From Manis javanica (taxonomy: Eukaryota; Chordata; Mammalia; Pholidota; Manidae), in contig NC_133165.1 in the NCBI RefSeq assembly GCF_040802235.1, positions 14,169,623 through 14,233,622 of the forward strand: a DNA stretch of 64,000 nucleotides, written 5' to 3'. The notes under the pieces are model-generated. The model was not told the DNA's origin, did not search any database, and saw only the letters and a list, made by a program, of their open reading frames with translations. Positions 12,401 through 24,400 of this stretch are shown here, piece by piece. The position numbers and the translations under genes are program-made. Position 1 is the stretch's first letter. Each line of letters begins with the position of its first letter.

Positions 12401-15400
12401 CTCACACCTTTGAACCATATGAACCAGTATCAGCTACTACCTTAAAGATTTTCTGGAGATAAGAGAAAAACAAATCCTATGTGTTTATGCTACAATAGCT
12501 CCATTTCCATGTATTGAGATGCCTGTACTTATAAAACTTACCCAAAACATGATTGCTTATACATAGAACCATCTCAAAACATTAACATTTTCAGACCTTG
12601 GCCCTGAAACTTAGTCCTTCCTAAGTGTTTCCTATCATATAAGTTGCCCCACCACCTACCCAGTGCTTAAAAAATGGAAACCTGATAATGATCCATGATA
12701 ATTCTTTCTTCTTTATCTCCTACTCCCTAAACAATCTTAAATGTTTCTTGAATTCTTCTCATTTACTCTGTTCCTACTACTGCTCCCCTAACATCAGCCT
12801 TCACCTTTGTGGTCCCAACTTATGAAAGTGTGTCCTATGAGACTCCCCTCTGTCCGTGCCAAGGACGGGTTGGCTGTATCATTTGTACTCTGCTCCTTGT
12901 AGGGCTGTGAAACCAAAGCTCAGGTTTGCCAAGACAAACAAATACTTTCAATAGTTTCAGTATTTCCATCATCTTTGTGGATTCCTGCATTCTTCTATAT
13001 ATGGACCCGACAAATACTATGTATCTTCCTGGTATTTCAATGATTTTAAGAAATAAAAGTTAAGTGTATTCAGTATTTTTAGGTGAATGGGGTAGGTGGA
13101 GGGGAGCAGACAGGATGCCTAACCAGACATATTTTGTGATTTAGTTGTTCTTCTTTTTTAAGTTTTGAACTTATTATTTGGTAGACTTTAACCTATAGAC
13201 ATTCCAACGATCTGAATTTGGGAAGTATGACTCCACAAGGATTTGAATTTGCTTTTGCATGGAGCTAAAGACTGCTTTGTCTCATTCAAGGTCATGCTTA
13301 GTATGGACTTTTCAAGTTCTGCTCCCCCACCACACATGCAGGAGGTCCGATATTAGTTTCTTGATCGCAGTGTGACTGCCCCAGGACAACACTGCCTGAT
13401 GCCTTAGGCTCACAATCCCTACTCTGGCTTTAACTCCTCGTCCTCTTCTCTCCTCAACTTTTCGGCTTTGATTTTTCTGGACCCATAGAGATTTCCCTTG
13501 TTTTTTTTGTAGATTCAGCAATGCTAAAAAAATATATATATGTTCTAATTTAGCCAGGATCTAGCTGAACTGCAATAGGAGGGTTCCTTGAAAAATCACA
13601 TCTCCCACACTGCTGTAAATGGAAGTCAAACACACGCTGTTCTGAAAAGAGAAACTATGTTTTATTTCTCTGCACCCCCGATATTCCTCTACATTCAGCA
13701 CTGAAAGACCAAAGCAGACAAAAAATCTGTTTAGGAAAATACATATTGCATGAGACAGAAAATTACTGTTGTTACTGAAAAGATAGCAACAGTATGCATA
13801 GCTGTAATGATGGAATTAACTCATTTCTATTAACTTGGCCAGGAAACTAGCCATACCTTTCTGTATGACACAATGCATGGCTTAATGCTGATATTAACTA
13901 GCTAATATTGTCATAGGAGTTTTTAATACCATATACTGGATAACTGAAAGATCTCAAAATACAAGCATAAGCTTATCTTATAAACATACTTTAAACAGTA
14001 TGTTACATTTTCAAGTAATATGCTCAACATAGTTTTGTCTATCTCCAGACACCTTTCTAGGTGAAATACCTCTACATTTAAAGCAATGATATCAATTGTT
14101 AATCCTCAAAGACAGTGAAGATGACCATATAAATATCTAGCCTCCTCCCTTAAAATTATCCTACTGGTGACTTAAATAGAGAAACAATCTCCAATAGGAG
14201 AGGTATCATTTGCTCAAACAGGACTTCTATATCCCAGTTGATATAGAAATGGCAGGACCAGATTGAAAGATGCCACTAAAAGATGATCTTCAGCCCTCTC
14301 TTGATTTAAAAAATAACAACAAAAGTAAATGGAGGGATCTACTGGAGAATCATTCACCTCATCACCCTGTAACACATCAATGCTGGGGGTAAACGTTAAG
14401 ATGGGCTGTGGGCTTTCTAGGGTTGCGTCATTTGTGTTTGACTCTGCAGATGAGCAGCACAGGGAGTGCACTACTAAGAGGAGAAGCCTCCCTAGCCCTG
14501 GGCTGGGAGGAGGTGGGGAAAGACCAGGCACAAATCTGTGCCTCAACAAGGGCTGCTCCCAGGAGGGCCTCCTGTTAAGGCCAGGGAAGAAACCGTGAAG
14601 CCACCTAATGGCCCTCCGAACGTCCCAGCTCTTTCTCCCCTCCTCCGGCACTCCCAAGCCTCTGAAAGGATCCTACTAATGCACAGGGAAAGCAAAATTA
14701 CCTTTCATCCCTCACACAGGGCCTAAAGGACGCAGAGTGCTGACACCAATTCTGACAGAATGAATAGCGGGCAGATACAGAAATACCTCTGTGAGGCCGA
14801 ACAGCCACACAGAGATGACCAAGTCCAGGGGCAGAACAACAGCGATGGTCCTCTCTTGTTCAGTTTCAAGAGCAAAAGAAAATATTTCCTACAGCATATT
14901 TCACCATTAATGGAAAGAAACCTAGAGACATTCTCTCACCAACTTCTAGAGGAAGAAATAAGTATTTCGAATTAATTAAGGTAGTAATAATCAATATTAA
15001 GACAAAACACTGAAACAAGTCGAGCCTGTGAAAATACATATATTCTATAAACCCCTGCAGTATAAAACAGTTTCTGGTATTTCTAGTTCTCCTAGGAACT
15101 ACCGGCTCATAATGTATGATTTAAAAGCAGTTTTGAAAACACATGGTAGAACTTCAGTTCATAATGACTCAGAGAACTTTGAGGTTTTTTTGAAAATTAA
15201 CATTCATGACAGGCCACCTCTATGGTCTACCACAGCGTATTGGATAAACATAGTCATATAAAACACATATTGTTTACACAGCACATAGCATCATAAAAAG
15301 TTGCAGGGTATATCCCAGACTTTTCTACTATACTACACTGGACTACTAATAACTCAAATTTACATCCCAAAGGGCAACACTGCCCCAGTTCAAACTTAAA

Positions 15401-18400
15401 CACAGCTGTGCAAACAAGTAAGGCTGAGGGGCAGGTGTACAAGATATGAAGGGAGAGACCCATGGCTCACTTGACCCCTCAGAGATACTTCATGGAACCT
15501 AGTGCTGGATACACGACAGGAAATGTGCTAACTCTGTGCGTGCAAGTCCCTCACCCTGTAAAGTCAGTTGGTTTACCATAGTGACCAAACTACACAGTGG
15601 TGGATTCCTGTTTTAGTAAGGAATACTGGGACTATATGTATATGCTATATATATGAAATAAGACTATATCCATGCCATAATCCATCTGTTCAGTTAGTCA
15701 CTGCTATATAGCCCAGAACAAACTGTTTCCCACTGGCTGCCTACACACACACATACACCCACCCCAGCTCATCACTAAAGTTAACCTCTCAAAATTCTAG
15801 CGGTACTCATAGTAATTACCTTGGACATCCCTTGTTTGTTCTAGATTTTTTCCCCTTGATTGTGTCCAGTTTCTAGTCCCTAACTTTATTATGTATTTAT
15901 GACCCAGTATTCCGCCTTCTATGTTTGGTTTCCCCAAGTTTTCAGTCTGAATTCTATATTTCAAGGACTATTCAGGGGCTAATTACTCTGACTTTCTGCA
16001 AGCTGGACTTTGATATACGACTCTCCTGGGCCCTTCTGGGGTCAGTCTTTGGTTAGGATCTGCAAACCGGCACGTAAGTAAGACTCCACCTAAGTCTTTG
16101 CATGGGAGAGGCTGAATTAACCAAAAGAATGTTCACTCTGTTTCTACAAATCCTCTCCTAGAATGCTGTATTTCTATTTATGGAACCACAATAAATACTG
16201 CTTTCAACCATACTGTTCATCAAAAGTGCCTACAGAGATTCTTGAAAGTACTTAGATAAGGCAACGAAACCAGAGACAGGAGTGTGGGAAAGAGAGAAGG
16301 GAGTAAGTTCACTTGGGCATCTGGTTTTGAGATGGAAAGGAGGTGTGGGCCACAGCTAGGCAGAACAGGAACAGAACCGAGGATGCTTCTGTTACTCCCA
16401 TCACTTACTTTCCCACATTTATCTCTTATCTTTTGGTTTTCCTGTCTTTTTTCTCCTATCACTTGACCGCCCAAGTATTTAAGGCGCTCACATTGCACCC
16501 GCCCCCCATCTGTTCCATCACAGCTAACTGAGTCTTGTTTCTTCCTGCTGCTCATTCATTTTCCTGACAAGTGAAACTCCCAACTCTCTGTTCTTTTCAA
16601 ATATGGATGAGGAAAGCAAATAACACTAAGGTATTACTGTTACCTTTTATCACTTAAACCTAGTACTATTTGCCTGATGATCTCAACGATTATCAATGGC
16701 TAAGAAATTTTCGACAGGAAGGCCTTTCTATGAACAGACGGCCTGTCAGAAGGAAAATCAGACTTTGTAGCTGCCAGTCACTGTTTTAACAAACTTTTCC
16801 AACACTTTTTCTTGTCTGAATCCTGAAGCCAAAAATGTCTTATCAACTCAGTGAACGATGAATGGCAGCTTTCATTCCGGAGATGAGGAGGCTCAACTGC
16901 CTTTACCCAGGCAGGATCCAAGCCTGGACTAGAGACTCTGTTGGCTGGGAGGCTTCCCTTTCCAGAGGGAAAATTTAGAGTTATTTTGTTCAACTCATTT
17001 TCTGAGAAGATTCAAAACCTATTTTATGAATGACTGAATACTAAATAAAAGGAGAGATTGGGGAAATGAACTATAGGGTAAACTGAAAAGAGAAAATGGA
17101 GACCTCGTTTACTCTAAAAATTGCCCTTTCTACCCACTGAAAGATTAGGATTTTCAGTATTTGTCTGAGAAAGCTACTTGGAAGAATAGGATGGGAGAAA
17201 AGAAGGTAACAAAGAAACAGTGACTCTGACAGGCAAAGAGAAGGAAACGTGATTTTCAACACTTACCACCCCATGCCTTTGTTTATTCTGTCTGCAACAC
17301 CCTCACCACTTCTTTGTCTGACTAACTTCTACTCATTGTTCAGGACACAGTGGGTATCACCACACTGGGAACATAAGCTTCTCCTTCCATCCCCACCACA
17401 GACTGAGCCACGGGCTTTTCATAGCTATATTTTGTCCTACAGCACTTACTACACTATTCTGAAACTCATCTTTGAGGATTAGAAAACAAGGACAATTGCT
17501 TGTGCCATATTTTGTGCTCCTCAAAACTCTACACTGAACTCACCATCTGTTTACTAATATTGGCTTACTGAGAGAAGAGTACTATTGCTTTAAGAAAATA
17601 TTAACCTAAGAATTTTAGGACTAAATAAAATAGCTTATGAAATACCTTAAAATCATTAAAAAGAATAAGGCAATATTCTATGTGTTGATATAGAAAGATC
17701 ATCAAAATACATTAAGTGAAGGGTAAGGTAATGAACTGTTTATAGGCAAACCTCAGAGGTATTTCAGGTTCAGCTCTGCAATAAAGCAAATATTGCAATA
17801 GTCGAATGAATTTTTCAGTTTTTCAGAGCATATAAAATTTATGTTTACACTATATGGTAGTCTATTAAGTGTTAACATTATGTCTAGAAAACAATGTATG
17901 TGCTTTAATTAAAATATACTTTATGGCTAAAAAGTGCTAAATATCATGTCTGTTTCCAGCAAGTTGTATCTTTTTGCTGGTGGGAGGCATTGCCTCAATG
18001 TTGATGGCTACTGACTGACCAGGATGGTGGTAGCTGAAGATTGGGTAGCTGTGGCAATTTCTTAAAACAACAATGAAGTTTGCCAGATCAGTTGAATCTT
18101 CCTTTCATGAAGGATTTTCCCTTAACACCCAATGCTGCTGATGGCATTTTACCCACGGTAGAACTTCTTTCAAACTGGAGCCAATCCTCTCAAACCCTGC
18201 CACTGCTTTACCGACTAAGGTTATGTATCATTCTAACTCCTATTGTCATTTCAACAATTTTCATTGTATCTTCACCAGGAGTAGATTCCTTCTCAAGAAA
18301 TCACTTCTTTGTTCATCTCTAAGAAGCAGCTCCTCATCCATTAAAGTGTTATCATGAGATAGCAGCAGTTCAGGCACACCCTTAGGCTCCACTGGTAATT

Positions 18401-21400
18401 TCAATATCATGCTCTTTGCACCACATCTGCAGTTACTTTCTCCACTGAAGTCTTGATCCCCTGAAAGTCATGCATGAGGGCTGGACATGCATAACTTCTT
18501 CCAAACTCCCGTTCATGTTGATATTTAATCCTATGAATCATCAATATTCTCTGTGTTATCTAGAATGGTGAATCCTTTCCAAAAGGTTTCCCCCTTACCT
18601 TGTCCAGATCTATCAGAGGAATCGCTTGCTATGGTAGCTGTAACCTTATGAAATGTATTTCCTCAAGAATAAGACTTGAAAGTTGAAATTACTCCATGGG
18701 CTGCAGAAGGGATGTGGTGTCAGCAGGCATGGAAACAGTATTAGTCTTGCTGAGCATCTCCATCAGACCTCTTGCGTAATCAGGTGCACTGTCAATCCAG
18801 TAGTAATCTTTTGAAAGAAGGACTCTTTTTATCTGAGCAGTAGGTCTCAATAGTAGGCTTAAAATATTCAGTAAAGCATGTTGTAAACAGATGTGCTGTC
18901 ATCCAGGATTTGTTGTTCCATTTCTACAGTATCAGCAGAGTAGATTTAGCATAATTCTTAAGGATTTTTGGAATGGTAAACGAGTATTAGCTTCGACCTA
19001 AAGTCACTTGCTCTATTAGAAAAGAGAAGTCAGTCCTTTGAAGCTTTGAAGTTCGGCATTGACTTCTCTCTAGCTATGAAAGTCCTAGATGGCATCTTCT
19101 TCCTACAAAAAGGCTGTTTTGAAAATATGTTGTTTAGTGTAGCCACTTTTACTAATGATCTTAGTTAGATCGTCTGGATCACTTGCCACAGCTTGCTGGC
19201 GTACCTTGCACTTTTACGTAACAGACGTGCCTTTTTCCTCATATTAGTTCCTTAGTTTCCCGTGAGCCAACCTCTGCTAGCTTCAAACTTTTCTTCTGCA
19301 GCTTCCTCACCTCTCTCGGCCTTCACAGAATTGAAGAGAATTAGGGCCTTGGTCTGAATTAGGCTTTGCTTAAGGGAATTTTGTGGCTGCTTCGATCTTC
19401 TATCCAGACCACTAAAACTTTCTCCATCTCAGCAATAAGGTTGCTTCGCTTTCTTATCAGGCTGTGTTCATGGGAGTAAGCGCATTTAGTTTCCTTCAAG
19501 AACTTTTCCTCTCCACTTACAATTTTGCTAATTCTATGGCACAAAAGGCCTGACTTTTGGCCTATCTCGGCTTTTGGCATGCCTTGCTCACTGAGCCTAA
19601 TGATTTCTAGCTTTTCATTGAAAATGAGAGATGTGTGACCCCTCCTTTCATTTAAACACTTAGAGGAAATTGTAGGGTTAATAACTGGCCTGATTTCAAC
19701 ATTGTTCTATCTCAGGGAGGAGAGAGGCCTAAGGAGAATGAGAGACACAGAGGAACAGCTATGGATGGAGCAGTTTGAACATACACAACGCTTAGGAATG
19801 AAGTTTGCTGTTTTATATGGATACAGTTCGTGAAGCTCCAAAACAATTACCATAGTAACATTAGGTCTGAGATCTGATGAGACAGAGCAATGGCACCAAG
19901 GGTCCAACAGGACGAGAGATGGCAGCCTTAAGAAGGAACTGCTTGACAAGGGGAGGGAGGCCCTTCGGAAAATGAAGGCATCTTTGGGGGCAGGAAGATA
20001 AAGTGAAAGGAGGAAGCAGGCCCCTGAAATTAAAGATCTTACACTAGATGACAGTACCTCTAAAGTGAAACACGCATCAAGCGTCTACACCTACCCTAAC
20101 TGAGCCAATTATTAAAGAAATCCCATTTCATTGTATGTACAGAACAGGAAGCTTTTGAATAAAGAACCAAACCTCCACCACATAGAATCACATGCCACTG
20201 CTGACCCAGGAAAACACTACACATTTAATATTTTAAAATCTTTATAAAGCTCTGATTAAAGATTTTTTCTTCATAAAGCTCTGATTAAAGATTTTTTCTT
20301 CATTTCATTTAGGAAAGATGCACAAAAACACTGCAAAATAATGTAAATATTTGAGTACCTAATTTATATAATTAATTTTTTCCCATTTTTAAGTTCACTT
20401 TTCCCCCATATTCTTATGTTGAAAATCTTTGTATTCAGAGAAAAGTTATAAATTATGGCATGACAAACATACATTCTCCATCTAAATTTAACTATTACTA
20501 ACTTTGTGCAATTTGATTTATTTCTCTCACTCAGTGTATCACTATGTAGTCACAACTTTATTTTTGTGTCACCCTTCTTAAAGGATACTTTTGAAAACTT
20601 TGACATAAAAGAATTCAAATTCGATTACCTTTATTTCACAAAAACCTTCACCAGTTCTAAGGATGACCAGTCAAATTTCAGCAGAATTATACAGTCATAA
20701 AATTCTTACCTCTTGGGCATGACTAAATTAACAAAAGTTTCATATTCGTCTGAGTTTTAAAATTGAGAAAAAGAGCAAACGATGCCATCCATATGCACAC
20801 AGCTTCCTGATCTAAAAATTCTTAGTATGGACACTGGATGTGGCAGACTCACAGACTGCATCCAGCAATAAAGACGTAGTTAGACTAAGAGAAAAGCGAA
20901 CTGCTAATCTTAATAGACTGAATAACAATCAAATCTGAGCTAGCAGTTTTGAAACCATACCTTAGGAAGAGAAAGAACATATAAAATGGATCAAACAGAG
21001 GAATTTCAGGGATGTTCTGGATGAAGGGCTGTGGGGTTCTTTAAATCCTGTCAACATACTCTGTACTTTGCTCTTCTGGCACCCGATCCGCAGGCCGGGA
21101 GCAAGTCTGAATGCAACTGCAGTTTGCACCTTTCTAAAATTACAGTACTTTGCCTCTTCAAAATACAGTAAGGAGCTTTTTGTCTGAAAAATATCAATAC
21201 TCCTTAGTACATGGAAAAGGCTTGGAAATGAAAGTAAATCTTGAAACTCTATATTCATGATGAAAATAAAAGTTCCTAAAATACACCACGAAAGACTTTC
21301 AAATATTTATGTTTTTCAGCATTCATTAAGACCATCTTAAGACCAAAGAAACTGCTAAAAATACATAAAGTGACAAGGCATCAAACTTCATTCAATGTCA

Positions 21401-24400
21401 CATTAAAACTGAAGAATATCAGATGTTTTCCCAAATGTTAATTCAAAACAGCAATAATTTCAGCAACAAAAAAAACAGGGAGAGAGAGAAAGCACCCCTT
21501 GTGCTCAAATAATAGAGTATGAGGTATGGAGAACTTCGTACCTTCACGTGGGGTTTCAAACTCTTCAGATAAGAGGTGATAACAGCAACCTATGCTGCAA
21601 AGCCCCCTGGCCTCAGACTTGGAAGCAAATATTCGCAGAGTACTAGGAGCAAGATCACCGCAAGTATGCAGACCTACCATCAAACAGTCCTTTAAAAATG
21701 TGAAGAAAAAAATTAATTTTGACAATTAAAAGGAGGGCTAAAAAAAAAACATTTCACGTGAAGATTTTAAATGTTCATTAGAGTATGTGGACCTTTTTAA
21801 AATAAAATATTCTACCTGGAAGGTAGTGTATGCTTTTTATATTCATAACAAACAATTAATTACTTTATAGACAAAATAACTGTGATCTTATATCACAACT
21901 GACATAATTTTGAGTTGATTTTCCAGTGGTTTTTGGTTACTTAACCATATAAGTTTTCTCTGATCTCCTTTACAACCAACATTTGCTTCAACAACTAGCC
22001 AAAGTAAAGGTTGGACTGACCAAATGTAGCATTACTAGGACAAACTTGTGATTTGAGACACACTTACACCTTATTAGGCAATTTTTAACATTCTTCACAC
22101 ATTGCCCATCAAAACTTGTAAGACATTATAAAAAACAAGTAAGTGTTGCTAAGCTGGCATTTCTACTCTAGCACCAAAAAAAATATACTTAGTCCATTCA
22201 TTACATTAAATATTGCAATATTAAGTTCAATAAAAAGGTTGTTTTAAATTTTGTTATACAAATTTTACATAAAAATTCTCCTATGTTTCTTATAATTACC
22301 CAAAGCCTAATTTAAATGTATATACATATGAAATGGGTACACATGCATACACTCATGGAAACTTGATCGATATACCAAGTTAAAGTCTTCAGTGCCATAA
22401 TTTCCTCATCTATAAAGAAAGGTGTGGATAAAATGAAGGTTCCTGTGGTTAGGATTCTCCCCTAGCCCTGGTCAGCTTGCTCACTATACACATGTGGGCA
22501 ATACGTTACTATTGACTCTATATACAGAGCTCCACCCAGTGCTCTGGGCAACACAGTGGCATGGCTGCGAGGCTGCCAGGAGAGCAGAGGCTGGAGTGGT
22601 GGCAGCACCAAGGACAGAGGCCCAGAAGCCGGCTGTGCAGGCTGAGAGGCCCAGAGGCAGAGACCGGCTTGCTGTGTGCAGACTCGCTCTGAGTGGATGG
22701 GATTTTAGTGATTGACCTGCCACCATGGAAATAAAGTTGAGTATAACCATTTCACCCCAAGAATGTTTTACTGTCATTTCTTTGGTCACACTGAATCCAT
22801 AGTGAACTTGCCCGGGGCTGAAACCCACTGGCAAGACAGGAGCATAATAGTACTTCACCTCAATGCGTTATTGCAAGACTTAAATAAGTTAATACAGGTT
22901 TGTGACTTAGTACAATGTCTGGCACACAAAATTCAGCAACTATTTTCTTCTTATCATCTGTCATGCCTGAGGGTTTCAGCTCTGGGCAAGTTCACTATGG
23001 ATTCAGTGAGACTGAAAAATGACAACGGGACTAAACGTTCTAGGGGTAAGAGGGTTTATACTTGGCTTTATTCTCATGGCAGTAGGTCAAACACTAGAAT
23101 TACTGCATCCAGCAGCCTGCAGGTCTCTAATCGTCCTCCTTCATGTAAAATTTGTATTATATAGAGAGCTCCTCCCAGAGCACTGGGCAGAGCTCTATAC
23201 ATAGAGTGACTTAGTCAATAGTAGCTTATTGCCTATGGGTGTGGAAGCAGTAGCCTAGCAGGACGCCAATTACATCGTCAAATAGTTTAGGGTCAAGTGA
23301 GGATCCTGGCCATAGGAACTTCAATTTTCCCCACATCATCATCATCATGTTATCATAAATTTAAAATAATAGGCATATTAAGTTGTGAATCAAATATATT
23401 TTTATGTCCTCAGAACAAATACAATTGTTTTGAGTTATTTTACCAAAATATGACTTTAGCCTATAATCTAGACATAAAGCACAGATGAATCCTAACCTTT
23501 CCAAAGAAAAAATTGTACCTATAAGCAGCTTTGACTTGATGGAACATACATTTGCTTCAACCATCATTCTCTTCAAGGCAAAGTTTTTGGAGTATTGCAC
23601 TATTTTACTTTCTTTAATGATCAAATAGTTCAGTTAGGTTTTATTCAGATGTTATAATGTTATTTAAAAAAAGGCATTCAGAGAGAAAGGGTTTATTGCT
23701 AATTAATGGTAAACAACAAATATATAAATCTCTCTCTTCCAAAGCTTAGCTTAGCTTTCCCTAAAGATAATACAAGAATATAAAATCTCATTCTTTACTG
23801 TATTCATCATATGAAATCCATTAATAATATTAGTAGGTGGCAGACAAAAATATGCAATTGCCATTATATCCTAATAGTAAAATACTTAAGTATTGTGTGT
23901 ATGTGTTGTGGGGTGGGGAGAGAATGGGAGGTACTGGTTAATTCTGGTAATGAAATTGTACATTAACTACAGAACCCAAGAAACATTATTCCAGAATATT
24001 TCTTTAGACATTTTCTTATAAAAGTTTGCATAGCTTTGATCATCTATTTTCAACAAGATTTTGAAAAAATAAATATGTGATAATAAGCTCTAAAAACTTA
24101 CATTTTTTGAAGTCAGGTTAAAATAATGAGGGTTATTTAAACTTAAGAGAAAGTGAAGGTATAACCTAATTACTTTGTTCTTGAACAGGAAAAACAAGGA
24201 GGATTAACCAGTTTCCCTTACCTAGTGAAATCCAAAATACCTGGTAAAAGAAAAATTCCCCATTCTAAAATGAGAAAATGACAAAACACTATCAGCTATC
24301 AAACAAGGATTCAAATTTATAAAGAAGTCTGGTAGCTTTTGTTTATTCATTTCTCTAGGGACAAACTTCTGAAAAATTTAAAAAGAGAAGAATATTATAA

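Larger units (their letters stand above)
6759..21541 (-). other. METTL25: METTL25 intron 5, repeat-rich
   Basis: A 14.8-kb intron. It contains L2 and MIR fragments (8.9, 10.6, 11.1 and 17.3 kb), a purine tract at about 9.1 kb, a Tigger1-like transposon (17.7-19.9 kb) and a perfect 29-bp tandem duplication (20.2 kb). The stretches near 9235-9560 and 12215-12480 look like old non-autonomous or LTR remnants (for example 'cccagactctcttgcagctag'), but I cannot name the family. A GC-rich patch lies at 14.33-14.68 kb. No exon-like segment with coding similarity was recognised. Confidence 0.75.

Noticed and set aside
22712..23164. 150-codon plus-strand frame in intron 4
   Set aside because: It crosses the inverted LTR pair and a MIR fragment, and shows no protein-family features.
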